Below, in pieces: positions 1 to 11,240 of a stretch of DNA of 64,000 nucleotides. How positions within the stretch are numbered: position 1 is the stretch's first letter; each line of letters starts with the position of its first letter. The notes beneath the pieces were generated by a model. The model saw only the letters and a program-made list of their open reading frames with translations, did no database searches and was not told the origin of the DNA. Source of the DNA: Phlebotomus papatasi (Eukaryota > Arthropoda > Insecta > Diptera > Psychodidae). Location: positions 80,848,001 through 80,912,000 of the forward strand of contig NC_077222.1 in the NCBI RefSeq assembly GCF_024763615.1, written 5' to 3'. Position numbers and translations under genes: made by a program.

Positions 1-324
1 AAAAATTGCCCCTAATTTATTTTAATCAATTTAAATTATCCAGCAAAATTCATTTTATGTAAATTATTCTACTGCTGTGCCGTTGGTATACTCTATTTAT
101 AGCATCTTGGATTTCATGACAAAATAGAACTGGCCTGAGAAATTGTGACCTCAGCGATTCTTTGATATAGCTAATCAAGTTATGTAATTTTTAATAATAA
201 AAATGCGACACTACCTCAAGAAGGAAGTAGAAGGTCTTCTTGGAAGCGAGATTTCTATGCATTATCAGGGATTATCTATCCTTTGCTATATAAAATTAAA
301 TGCCCAGGGAGATCAAAACTACCA
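1..324. other. AT-rich non-coding DNA
   Basis: There is no open frame of coding composition and no recognisable repeat end. I see nothing specific here. Confidence 0.6.
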
Positions 325-440
325 ACATCTTAAATAACAAAAAAAATGGTGTATCTGGTAGCTTAAAGTTGGATTCAAACTCTCAGAACTTACAAGAACG
401 AGAGTTTTATCCGTTTTATCCATTTTACCACTTGTCTCCT
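325..440 (-). repeat. tRNA-derived SINE or tRNA pseudogene
   Basis: Read on the minus strand this stretch has an A-box-like TGGTAAAATGG and, about 39 bases later, a B-box-like GTTTGAATCC. The spacing is that of an RNA polymerase III type 2 promoter in a tRNA. The stems do not close into a convincing tRNA, so I read it as a SINE head or a decayed tRNA copy. A second degenerate B-box-like GAGTTCGAGC lies on the same strand at about 580-595. Confidence 0.4.
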
Positions 441-678
441 ATTGTAAATTTTAAAATTTCATAAAAATATAATTTTTGGTTATTATGATCCCAAAAAAAT
501 AATTAAAATGACTCAATAAAGTAAATAACGCGAATGTTAAGAAAAAGAGGTATAGCAAAGCGTCTCAGATTTGGGGTATGCTCGAACTCACGAGATAGAA
601 CTATCCATGAACATCTTTTTGCATTTATTTTGGGTGTGTACCGTGTGAAAAACAATTCTGAACTAGAAAATTGGCTAG

Positions 679-961
679 AACCAGGGGCCCATCAAGCCCA
701 ATAAAAAGTGAAGATATTTTTCTCTTTTCCTTGTAAAAATTTTGCAGCTTATTACACCGCGACTTAAACAAATTTGCTCGAAGGTCTTGTATTATTTCGG
801 CGAACATTATGAAATATGTATTTTTAGATAGCTTTTAATACACGATTTCGAGATATATCAGACTAATAAATCAATTCTCTTTAGGAAAAAACTTGCCAAT
901 AGTCTTCAGTGCCTCTATGCAAAAACGTATGGAAAAATGAAATGTTGTGAGGCCCCTGGCT
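679..961. mobile_element. MITE with CCAGGGGCC ends, copy 1
   Basis: The element is bounded by CCAGGGGCC near 681 and its inverse GGCCCCTGG near 953, giving about 280 bp with no coding capacity. Its interior, read on the minus strand, matches 52055-52255. The shared blocks include one around CCATACGTTTTTGCATAG and one around GAAGACTATTGGCAAG. The transposase superfamily is not evident. Confidence 0.6.
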
Positions 962-1495
962 CTAGAACGGTCTTGTCATTAGTAACATACTTACGCGCAA
1001 ATGAAACAGGGCTAATCGAAAAAATAAATCAATTGCGATTACTTGACCAATTTTAGAATAAATTGATAAGAAAAGTCCAGATCTTTCCAAAAAATCCAAA
1101 TTTAACCAATTTGGTAAAAAAACGAGTCCTTCAAAGTGGTTGACCTTCAATAATTCAAACTAGCGAATTTTCCGGTCATAGGATGTTTGGACGAAATGTT
1201 CATCTGGACTACCGCTAAAACATATACGGAAATCATTAAAAAAGCTTGAGCCAATTTTGAGAAAAACCAAAAACATGGTTTTGGAGGAGATGTAGGGGGC
1301 TAAGGGGAAAATGGAGAAAACGTCAGGAGATAATGTATGGGGATCACCGAAAACCGGAAGTCAATATCTTTTACCGTGGAAACTCCAGAGCAGTGGCAAA
1401 TTGCAAAAAAACGTATTGTATATCTGCTCTCTCTTTGAGTTCGAGCAGTAATATACAGAAATTAGTAAGCTTATTGTCAGTTAGTCGATTTTTTT
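962..1495. other. Non-coding DNA with fragment of the 61-63 kb element family
   Basis: Around 1190-1380 there are phrases also found in the 61266-63083 element, such as CCGAAAACCGGAAGTCAATATC against CCGAAAACCGCAAGTCGATATC there, and GGACGAAAT. It is probably a decayed piece of that family. No gene is visible. Confidence 0.4.
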
Positions 1496-1689
1496 AGGGA
1501 GAAGTGAGGCACCTTTGAAATGAGGTACCTTTGAAATTTGTTTTTTTTTGTATTTTAAAATCAGAACTGGATCTTACCGTGGTAGCTTCATAAAACAATT
1601 GTGAAGCTAAATTATATTATGATAAGCCTTAATTCCTTTTAAAAATGGAAGAAAAAAGTACAATTTCAAAGATGCCCCACTTTCCCCTA
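1496..1689. mobile_element. MITE family A, copy 1 (TA-GGGGAAGTGGGGCACC ends)
   Basis: The left end reads AGGGAGAAGTGAGGCACC and the right end GCCCCACTTTCCCCTA, so the ends are inverted. Inside is a second imperfect palindrome around AGCTAAATTA, with AGCTTCATAA on the other arm. About 194 bp, non-coding. The same structure recurs at 6984, 9604, 15628, 16746, 19607 and, partially, 53505. A TA flank suggests Tc1/mariner-type mobilisation, which is an inference. Confidence 0.75.
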
Positions 1690-2494
1690 CACTCACATTT
1701 TCTGTTACACTCATGTGGTATTAAAATATGTACAAAGAAAGTCATAATACTTTTTAGCATGGTATTTTCCAAATATTTTTTAAAACCATAAATGCCATAA
1801 ATGGAACTATTGTGACAAAAAGATCAGCCTACGCTCAACTTGTTTTGTAAATGGGTTAAATTAATATTTTTAAATAAATAGAATTTCAATTTTCATTTTT
1901 CAATTTATTGTTACACAAATCTTACAAATCCATAGATTTTATATTAAGACTATACAATTCATTTTATTCGTTTTTCGAAGCTTTTATCAATTTTGTAGCA
2001 TAAGGATTAATAATAGTTTCAAAAGCTTTATTTTAATGGTTAATATGTAATTTCAAAATATTTCATATATTATTTTAAAAAATCGTGAGTTTGGTACGAA
2101 TAATCATTAAGCATTAGAAGATTTTTATAAGTGCTAAAAAAATTATTAAACAATAAAATAAAGTGATTAATCTTTCTTTTACAGGACTTTCAAAGTATTG
2201 AAGTAGGACAAAATGGGGCTTAATAGAAGTCCAAATTTTTATTACATTTCAATAATGAATATTTTAATTTCTAAAGATCACCCATTCTTCAATATTTTGA
2301 ATTCCGAACGATATAGGGTGGAAGAGGTATTTTTGGTTACTTTAATGTTGTATATTCTTGTAAGTTTTGGAATTCTTCATACTTTAAAATAAAATTTTGT
2401 ATTTGTATGTTTTAGATCAGTTATTCTGGGAGACTTCCCGAGAATACTTGGATAGCATATTGAGAAAATAAAGCCCTTATTGTCTATGCATATC
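1690..2494. other. AT-rich non-coding DNA
   Basis: Low-complexity A/T runs only. No gene or paired repeat ends were found. Confidence 0.6.
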
Positions 2495-2643
2495 TTAACC
2501 TTTTAAGAACGAATAGGACACCGGTGTCCTAAAACTAAAAACAATTTTTCAGACTATTTAGAGGACAAAATAATTTTCTATAGTAAAAAAAAATCGGTTT
2601 TGACTTTGGGGCATCGGTGTCCCACTCGTTCTTAAAGGGTTAA
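2495..2643. mobile_element. TTAA-flanked MITE
   Basis: TTAA at 2495-2498 and 2640-2643 brackets inverted ends: left CCTTTTAAGAACGAATAGG and right CACTCGTTCTTAAAGGG. Each arm continues into a self-complementary GGACACCGGTGTCC-like core. About 141 bp between the TTAAs and non-coding. TTAA duplication is the signature of piggyBac-type transposition, so this is a plausible piggyBac MITE. A relative is nested at 41022-41158. Confidence 0.65.
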
Positions 2644-2684
2644 TTACTTTCCGCTAAAAGGTAATAGATAATCTACTATTTAAT

Positions 2685-3012
2685 TTAACCCTTTAAGCAT
2701 GTTTCAGACTGGAGGTTTAGCCTAATTTCTGAAGGACTCAAATTCCTAAACAACAAACAATTTTATAATGGGTTTTTAAAATCAAACGAATCATTTGCCC
2801 TTAATATTCAATTCCAAATCTTTTCTAAAAATATTGTCTGATGAGCAATTAGAGAAGATAAGCCACCTAATATTTAAGCCTGAAGCCCGTATTAAGGACA
2901 AGTGGGTCACCGGTAACTCAAAAAAATTCTTACTATTTTAAATTAATCTTTCCTCTAAATATCCGAAAAATTTTTGATTACGGCACCGGTAATCCATTCC
3001 TCATTTAAGGGC
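2685..3012. repeat. MITE-like repeat J, copy 1, with CACCGGTA palindromes
   Basis: It begins TTAACCCTTTAAGCATG, then runs through CAGACTGGAGGTTTAGCC and CATTTGCCCTTAATATTC, phrases shared with 12586, 44626, 45140 and 51225. The right part (2890-3012) contains a GGGTCACCGGTAACTC and GGCACCGGTAATCC pair resembling the TTAA MITE at 2495. It could be two adjacent insertions. Confidence 0.5.
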
Positions 3013-3039
3013 TAAAAGTAAACTTTGTTTAAATACGAG

Positions 3040-3277
3040 TACAGTAGACTCTCACTCAATCGGCTCTTTTTCAATCAGGAGAAAAATTTTATTGACAATT
3101 TTCACATTTAATTATGAAGCTAATTCGCTCAAATTCGCTGTAGTTCTTCCTATTTTATCGTGATTATTTATATTTGAGCGCTTTTTGTGGAATTTTCAAA
3201 GGCTTTGACGCCTAAATCTATCGATAAACCGGATGATATTTTGCCCCAAATGCTCAATTGAGAGAGAGTCTACTGTA
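3040..3277. mobile_element. MITE family E, copy 1 (TA-CAGTAGACTCTC)
   Basis: Ends are TACAGTAGACTCTC at the left and GAGAGTCTACTGTA at the right, a perfect inverted pair around about 210 bp of non-coding DNA. CAGT...ACTG ends with TA duplication fit Tc1/mariner/pogo-type elements. An inverted second copy, 45588-45816, shares nearly the whole interior (TCGATAGATTTAGGCGTC and similar). Confidence 0.8.
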
Positions 3278-4026
3278 TGTTATTACTAAAAAATAATATG
3301 TAACTGAAGTAGCATTCCACCCTAATTGAATTCTCAATTTTGAATAAATTGTTAGCATACCCCTTAATCCAATTTCCTTTGAAAATTACTTATTCAATTA
3401 ATTTGCATAAAGATATTAAATTAGCAAATGTTTCAACATAAATTCCTTATGCTACATCAATTTTTTCTACTTACAAACGATTTCGTGTGAAAATTCTGTT
3501 TAGTATATTTGATGAGGCAGAAAAATCAAAACATGACTTTGTGCTTTCAAAAGTCATAAAATTGATTGCCACAGAGAGTGCCGGCGCGATTAAAGTTCAT
3601 CTCGAGTATGTGGAGATCGGAAGCACAAGATTATATTTATTTATAAAATATCAACTCTAGTAAGACTTTGGTATACTTTTTTCTCGCACTCCGGAAAGAG
3701 TGTCGTGCTCGAGTTTGATCACATATTCTAGAAAAAAAAGTCATGACGCATATGACAAAATTCGAAGGCAGTGTTATAGAGGGAATTTGTACCCGGATTG
3801 AACTAGGCCAGAGCCAGTCAGTAATAGGGAGGCAAATTGAATGTTTCAAGGCACTTAAGTTAAGAGATCAATTTAGTGCTTGGGAATGTGCGTGATTTTA
3901 TTCACGCGAGGAGGATGAAAAAAAAATCACCACTAATTGGCATGATCTTTGCTCTTAGCTGTATAACAGCCAATCACCTGAGCGAAGGGAGGGTGATCAT
4001 TAGTCAGAGAGAAAGAGTCTTTTAAC
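3278..4026. other. Non-coding, downstream of the 4 kb exon
   Basis: This lies 3' (minus sense) of the exon donor at 4026 and is presumably intron or 3' flank. Short open frames here have no coding composition. Confidence 0.5.
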
Positions 4027-4503
4027 CTTAATTTCCTTGACAGGGAATCGATAGTCCGGAGCATCGGAATCCCATTCAGAGCTGAGATCATCACTGGAGG
4101 CATCTCCAAAGTCTCGTGGCATCGGTACCTCCAGCAGAGCCATTTGATATTGATCATATCCTGGACAGAGACTGGCACCAAGTGGCGAAGATGGCGATGG
4201 AGTACGTCGTGATAGGAGTTGCTTCCTCAGACCACCTGAGGAATTCTGATGAGCTGAGTGTCCTGTGTGTGGAATGAGAAATCTTGGCTTCTCATTCGTT
4301 GCATTGGCCTTTCTGTACATATTCGAAGAGCTCTTTTTTCTGGTGTAGGGAGCTTTTCGACTACTGGATTTTTCATGATCATCCTCAACATCAGCATTGT
4401 CCACATCCTTGACACATTCATCGTCCTTGTAGTGATACTCTCGGCAGCTCATCTTGTCGTAATCTTCACTAACTAAAAGAACTGGACAGGAACGAATTGG
4501 CAT
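4027..4503 (-). CDS. Coding exon, acidic/serine-rich protein, unidentified
   Basis: The minus-strand open frame has markedly higher GC and codon-like composition than its flanks. The predicted protein contains runs of charged residues (DNADVEDDHEKSSSRK), SRRTPSPSSP, and an acidic stretch DASSDDLSSEWDSD near the end, suggesting a disordered phospho-protein segment. I do not recognise the family. The frame ends at AAG|GTTAAA (donor at 4026/4027), after which only a few codons remain before a stop, so it is probably internal. Its upstream limit is uncertain. An ATG sits at 4503 directly after an in-frame stop, but pyrimidine-rich acceptors ending at AG also allow exon starts at 4481 or 4472. Either AG implies an upstream exon ending after the first base of a codon, which does not match the phase-0 end of the 17.5 kb exon, so a further exon or a separate transcript is likely. 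A promoter-like sequence at 11135 lies upstream on the same strand. Confidence 0.65.
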
Positions 4504-6983
4504 CTACGTACTATCTTTTCTTTGAGCACACTTCCACAGAATTATTATGTAACGGAATTCCAACTGTCTCTCACTCTTTTTTTCCGATCAATTAGCAAAA
4601 TTCCGCGATGTGCTATATCGATTAAATGCCTAATCAATAATTTCCACCATTGAGCATCATAAACAACAAACACCCTCCACATGGAGCATCAGAGTGCAAT
4701 CAATCAATTGAGTGCCAAATGAACGTTTTAATCTCAGCTTGAGGCTCGTCATTAAATTCACTTTAACGATCACTCTTACGTCTCAAATTCATCTCCATCC
4801 GATGTAAGTCCTCATCCCGTGCAAATTAAAATGATCAATTCAATTGAGCGATGAAGACACACCTCTCCACTCACTAAAGAAATATATTCAATACAATTTT
4901 TTTTCACTTTACGTGTATACCCCCATCATTTTAACATCAATAGAGCAATTTGTGGAGTTTTTTTCCCTCACAACTCTCGCGATCTTCAATTTTTGCCAGC
5001 CCAGACAGCCAATTTTGCTGACTTGGTGGTACTTTTGTGGGCACTAAAGTGAGATGAATTCATGTATTATTATCGTAAAATGTGCATCACCTGCATTTAA
5101 ATTGTATAATAAATTGCAAGTGAGTGTTAAACTGATTTATGTTTGTGCGGGAATTTTCTCTAGTAAATACCCCCAAGATTACACGAATTGCTTTCTATAT
5201 AGTGTTGTGAAATTTCTTACAATTAATCATACTGGTTAAAATTGAATTATTATACTCAGTACCTATGGTACGCCTAAGATTTTTCTCACCATCCCTCTCT
5301 TGTACATTGTTACTCTCCCTGTTTGACCGAAATTCCTAAAACATAATAACTTATAAACCAGAGAAAATATTTACTGGTAATGCAATATTTTGTGACAATT
5401 TTTCCTGGACAACCGCACTTCAGTCTTCCACAAGGAGGAATGATATAAATCTTTCAAACGCAACAGACCCCATTAATAATAGCATTATACAATCAGATGA
5501 ATAGCATAATTTTCTTACTTCTGTGCATTGACACCAGCTTGTGACTATATTTGAGGCATTTCTGTTATTTACGATCTTTATTGCAAAAGTCCCAACAGAC
5601 AAGATTGAGTATCTTATGGGTGGTTTTCTAATCCCTCATGCATTAAAGAAGATATTTCTCCATAGACTAATTCACATGCAATTCACCAATTTATTGCTCA
5701 ATAAATTCAATGATCATTTTCCTAGCAGTTGCTATAAAATACCCTCTTACTAAGTGTGTACAATGGAAGTGTCTTCTGTTTTCTAAATGTGCACCATGCA
5801 TAAAAGTTGAATATTAAATTTTTCCCAAGCCAGACCGCACCAGAAGAAGTGTGTCTCGATGCAGATTTTTCACAAGAAAAGTATAATGGAGCTCATACAT
5901 CACACCGGGACCCCATGCTTGGTAGTCTTGATTAATGATTCATCCAATTTGGCAGTTATTCTGCGAATAAATTAGTCAATTCGCACGCAAACGAGTCATA
6001 AATTTTAGGCTCTCCTCGTCATGGGCGGAAGAGGAGGTGTTCCTATTGTATTTGCAAAAATTGATGATCTCTCTGATCAAATGTTCGATCGCATATATCT
6101 TTAGTATTCATTTAATTCATATAGTATGGCGTGAAAGGGGTATTTAAGAGAAGACGTCACTTTCATCAACAAGTCTCGTATAACAATATGTTAAAACATC
6201 ATATTCATACAAGACTCTCTGAAAAAAGGCCACAAAATCCCAACAAATTTCAAGAAACCAACGGACAATTCGAGATACATAGAAGTTTAATTAACACATC
6301 TTGTGGAATTTTTTGGGAAAAACTTTTTAAGCTCGAAAATACTAAATAATAATTGGAAATAACTGATTTTCTGATCGAATAACTATGAAGTAACTAATTT
6401 CGTACAAATTAATAAAATTGACACAGCTTTCCTTGTCGATAATTTTTCAATTCAATTTCAATTCGTAAGATTCTTCCACGTCATTATACAAACCCAATTC
6501 TTTTTAACAAAATAATTCTTCAGGAAGATTCTTTTAACTATCTTGTATTTAAATGAGATTGTATTTAGTGTGTTTTAATAGAAAAAATAAAAACAAATAA
6601 ATAATCGTATTTAATACATATTCAAATGGTTTTCGCTATTATAAAGAATAATAAAAAAGACAAATATTCGCAAAATACTCTCTCAGAATTTTAAATATTA
6701 AAAAATGTTAAAGAAACTGTCCCTATTCCATGTACTGAACTTTGATTAGACATAAATTACTAATCCTTAAATGAAAAATAAGATTAAACTATCGATTTGT
6801 GTAGTGTCTTTGTAATAAAGGTAAAGCTTTTTTTAAATTAATATAATTTCAGCATATTTGAAGAAGTAGAACAATAAAAGAAGCCTAATTTTATTGTTTT
6901 AAAGTCGCATATGAAATACAGTTGATTTTTTCAGATATCAGAATATTTTTAAAATATTCATATTCACAGTTTAATTCACTACC
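4504..6983. other. Single-copy-looking intronic or flanking DNA
   Basis: No repeats with paired ends and no credible exons. Open frames here are short and AT-rich. If the exons belong to one gene this is intron. Confidence 0.5.
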
Positions 6984-7161
6984 TTAGTGGGACACCTTTG
7001 AATTAGAGCAGATTTGATGAGCCTTATCATAAAATGTAATTTAACTTCGTAATTGATTTGTTGGCCTAAATTATATCAGAAATAAGGTTAATTTTCATTT
7101 TAAAAAATAGTAGAAAAAAGCCCAAGACGATCCCTAATTTAAAAGTGCCCCACTTCACCCT
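6984..7161. mobile_element. MITE family A, copy 2
   Basis: Ends TTAGTGGGACACCTTTGAA and AAAAGTGCCCCACTTCACCC are inverted, with the internal family pattern CTTATCATAAAATGTAATTT. It is degenerate relative to the copies at 16746 and 19607. Confidence 0.65.
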
Positions 7162-7398
7162 ACTTCTAATTCCTTACCAGCTGTATAAACTACTAAAACC
7201 GCCTTAAAATTTAAAAAAATAATCTGAATTATATTGATCTCAAAGGATTGAAAGGATTTATTGGCTTAAGTTTTTGCAAAATGTTTCTTGAGTTTTGTTT
7301 AATAAACTTGGAAGTAAAAGAATAAATTAATAGATTTTAATTTTTTCCACTTGACTGAATTGGTTATTACATTACGGATTTTAATGATATTCTTAACT

Positions 7399-7610
7399 TA
7401 GGGGCAAGTGTTCTCCCTTCGAACGTTCATGTTTTCGAACAATGTTAATTTATTTTGTTTTTCGTAAGAGATTTACACTAAATTATCATGGAATTATCAA
7501 CAATTGATGATAAGCCAACCAATAATTAATAGAAATGTATAAGTCTATTGGGAAAACTAAAATAAAATTCACATTATTCGAAGGCATGAACGCTCGAAGG
7601 GAAAGTAATT
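7399..7610. mobile_element. TIR element with TAGGGGCAAGTG end and long inverted arms
   Basis: The left arm CCCTTCGAACGTTCATG (7415-7431) is mirrored on the right by CATGAACGCTCGAAGGG (about 7585-7601). The homology continues inward on both sides through TTCGAA and AATGT. About 210 bp, non-coding. Only one copy was seen in the window. Confidence 0.6.
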
Positions 7611-7992
7611 TCATTGAACTGTAATTCATACTCATTGAACTGTAATTCTTCAAGTCCTCAGTGACTGAACTACATAACCGATAGTCCACCTCAGCCGTAA
7701 AAAATTGATTGTAAATATGATATGTCACGGTTTTACAGGTTTGCAGTTGAAGATTGATTCTTCCTTATACACTACTATTGCCTATTCTATTAGAACAATT
7801 TTGCTAGGTCAATCAAAATAACATTTAGGCATTTTACATTCCATGATTCGGCTTTTAGCCGAGGACCTTTAGAACCTCTATCTTCCATTTGTTGGCGTGA
7901 TTTGAACAGGTATAAAATCACGGCTACAACTGAAACCCAATATTACTTTAATAAATTTAAATAAAAAAATCGATATTGAATTGAACTTGTTT
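7611..7992. other. Non-coding DNA
   Basis: No gene or repeat ends recognised. Confidence 0.5.
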
Positions 7993-8242
7993 AACACTAA
8001 ACCTACCAAGACAGGTCAAATTGACCGGTTTAAAAACTTTTTAAAAATACGCATTTAAACGGAACGTCACTGTCAAACTTTATGAATTTCTTAAAATATA
8101 CATGTATATATTTTTCATTGTTTAATTTCCAATCTTTTCCTCTTTTGTATGAAAAATTTGTTGAGTATCCTATCTACCGCGGTATATCATTTAATCGAGC
8201 ACGCTAGGAAAAACGACCAAAAACGGTCGATAGGTTAAGTTG
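7993..8242. mobile_element. MITE family F, copy 1 (AACACTAAACCTACC ends)
   Basis: Left end AACACTAAACCTACCAAGAC and right end CGGTCGATAGGTTAAGTT are inverted. The right subterminal block GGAAAAACGACCAAAAACGG is identical in the copy at 54299-54566. About 250 bp, non-coding. Confidence 0.7.
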
Positions 8243-9603
8243 TAACAAGATATTGGTATAATATCTTATTTTTTCTTAATTAGTATAACAAAAATTACTG
8301 AGATGTTTTGAACGTTGTGAACAGTAAGTAAAAGTTTCAAATAAGGAATTAAAACATTAATCCAGAATATAAACACTAACAAAATCAACTCGAACGTTTT
8401 ATTTTCTAATTTTTGAAAAAACATAATCTATATGATATAGCGTATTTTGTGAATCGTCTTCGTATGTCACACTGAACATTAAAATATTGAAAGACATTAA
8501 TTGCAGATAAAATGTTTTTTTATACTAAAACTATAAAATTTTGATTTATTTCTTGATTTATTTGTATTTCTCGTTAATTTTTTACTCCAATCTTCCTAGG
8601 TCAAATCTAGCTTTTCATATAACGATGTTAATTAAAGTCTGGCAAACAAACTTATAAAAACAAGAATTATACGCTTTTGATGTAAGCAATTTAGCAACAA
8701 TTATCATGTTAATTCTCTTAAAATATTAATGAGATAATTCCCTAATAAATTTTTATTTATTTAGTGATTAAAATAATACTATTTTACTGCCTACCCGGAA
8801 CATTAAATCTATTTTTTTTTAATTCTGCGACATGCTGAAAATGATTGATAACTGATTGATTATACTTTATTCTGTTTAAATTTTATATAAAAAGGGGACT
8901 AATCTAGAGACATCTAAAAACCACACTGATATCTTAAACAAAATTTTTAAAATGTTGCAAATTTATAAATCAGCTTTTGGATTCTATATTTAATTTAATT
9001 AATTCTCTCAAAATGAATAATATAATCAGCAAAAAAGGCTCTTTAATTTCACGCAGCTGAACTTCTTTTCTAGACTCATTTACTATAAAATATGCATCAT
9101 CTTCAAACTAATTATGTCCCTTGTTTCTCTAGGATATTATTTATCGGCAAATAAATAACGCAATTCCTAGATAAATATTTTCTTGTCCTACAAATGTGAA
9201 TTTTTGAGAATAATTCATGTCGTCATAGTCGTTTTTTATTGAAAAAAAACGACTTGAAAATTGCTTTCTTATCACGTCGCTGCTGATCAGACTTTCATTC
9301 GAATTAAAATTAAACAAATTAGCAATTAAAAATGAAATATATAAACTCGTATTACCCAAGTGATATTGCTGATACTCACATCCATTTCCGAAATTTATTA
9401 TTTTACTAAAATTAACTGAAATAATAAGTAATACAGATCTTAATTAAAGTTTTGTTGATAAATATATATAAATTTAATTAATTTTTTGATTTTTTTTAAA
9501 TATTCGAACGCAATTATTTTCTCTGATTGTATCAACATTTTACTGTTTAAATCCCTTGCCTTTATATTTTGGAAACTATATCAAGAGGCAGATAATATGG
9601 TAA
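8243..9603. other. AT-rich non-coding DNA
   Basis: Very AT-rich with no recognisable gene or paired repeat ends. Confidence 0.55.
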
Positions 9604-9796
9604 TAGGGAGAATTGGGACACCTTTAAAATAGTTTTTTTCTGCGATGTTGGACATTACTATGATATAATTTAGCTTCATAAACCGCTCATGAGGCTAAAT
9701 TACAATACAATAAACCTCAATTCCATTTTAAAAAAAAATATAGGAGAAAAAACAATATTTTAAGGGTGTCCCAATTCAAAAGTGCCCACTTTCCCT
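9604..9796. mobile_element. MITE family A, copy 3
   Basis: Left AGGGAGAATTGGGACACC and right GTGCCCACTTTCCCTAA form inverted ends. The internal TATAATTTAGCTTCATAA is mirrored by TGAGGCTAAATTACAATA. About 193 bp. Confidence 0.7.
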
Positions 9797-11110
9797 AAGT
9801 GGTGCACACATTGTTAATAATATTTTCCCCATAGAACTATGTGGAATATCTTAGGCAAAATTGCAGAATTTCCTGATATTTTCATAAAAAATTAAATCAA
9901 TTTGAAAGATTAATTAAAAATAGCTGTGATTATGAAAGAATCACACCTAAAAAGCTCTAATCGTTACTGTAAACGTGTAGATATTGAGTGTTCAAGTTAA
10001 GATACTCTCTCCAAAGAGACAAATCGATCATGTGCATGTTCCATGCAATTTTACTACTAAAATACCATAAAGTTGCAGTCCGACATAGAGATGCTGTGAA
10101 TTCACAAATGCCACATTTAATTATGTCTCATATAAGTATCCATAAAAGCATTGAGAATGTGATATTAAAGTGTCTATGGACAAATTCCTCTGTGGCACTA
10201 TCTCTTCACTCGCCAATCACATCAACGACCACTTATTATACCCTGAAATGTATATAAGCGATAAAATTCACCTTTCCTGGGATGACTTCAGTGGCGATCG
10301 TGAAAACATTTAATGAGTTGCTTTATCAAACATATCTCGTGTGCAAAGTCGCTCTTTTTTTTGTGTTCATACCGTTCATACAGTCTCAATGTGAGATGAA
10401 TTACAGCTAAAGTCCAAATAAAAGTCATATCAAAGCGATCAAGACGAATTGAAAGCAATTACGGAGTATATTTTTTTCTAAGATGATGTTTTACTGCAAA
10501 AAAAAAACAGTCACCACAATGATTTTGGCAATTAATTTTATGAAAAAAAAACTACCGTTCGTCATTTAATGATCCTCATCGGGGGAACTTGTGATATGGA
10601 GGATTTTACTGTGACGGCTGAAAAGATATATATCGCACACGTTGATTCGGCAAACAATCAAACAATTGCATCAGAATTGTCTCTCAAAATGAGAATAACA
10701 AGAAAATTAATGCACAGATCCAAGAGATCCCAAAAACAATTCTCTAATTTTCAAAAATATATAATTCCTAAATCTGCCCAATAAAATTTAATCCAAAGTG
10801 GAATTGTAAATGAAGTGTGTTAGAACAATAGAAAGTGTGATAACGAGCCTCAAGTGAATTTCTGTGTTGTAATTTGTGAGCACACTGGTGGAAATACGAG
10901 GCACCACCTTAATTAATTCTTATTTACACAGTTCTTATAATTCCAAATTACATTCTTTAAGAAACATAAAGTTTCATTGTGGTCTTTTTTTTTCCTTTTT
11001 AATTTCCGTAAATAACACTCCGATTCCACCGATTAACCCGGGCACTTGTGCTGACGTGCGAAATTCAAAACTTCTGTGGTCAGAGAGACACTCGATCGCG
11101 ATCGGTGATA
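9797..11110. other. Repeat-poor DNA downstream of the 11.1 kb promoter
   Basis: If the promoter at 11135 is used, the first exon should lie in roughly 11135 down to 10900. It holds no long open frame on the minus strand and would be 5' UTR. A convincing donor could not be fixed; TTAAG|GTGGTG near 10900 is one candidate. The rest shows no gene. Confidence 0.4.
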
Positions 11111-11141
11111 GCCGCTCGACAGACTTGTGCAAACTGACTCG
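11107..11141 (-). promoter_or_regulatory. TATA-less core promoter, Inr + MTE
   Basis: On the minus strand, TCAGTTTG at 11137-11130 matches the arthropod initiator, with A+1 at 11135. Starting exactly at +18 (11118) is CGAGCGGC, a 7/7 match to the first seven positions of the motif ten element consensus CSARCSS. MTE function depends on this exact spacing (established knowledge). The block sits in a locally GC-rich, CpG-containing island (about 11030-11240) unlike the AT-rich surroundings. No DPE match at +28. Transcription would run toward the exon at 4027-4503. Confidence 0.5.
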
Positions 11142-11240
11142 AGCGCGTGCTACTCACAAACTGCCACCAGTCGCTGGTGGTGCTGCCCAGGAAAGTTCAA
11201 GTGGCGGGAATTGCTGGAGAGTATCGCACAACAATTTTCT

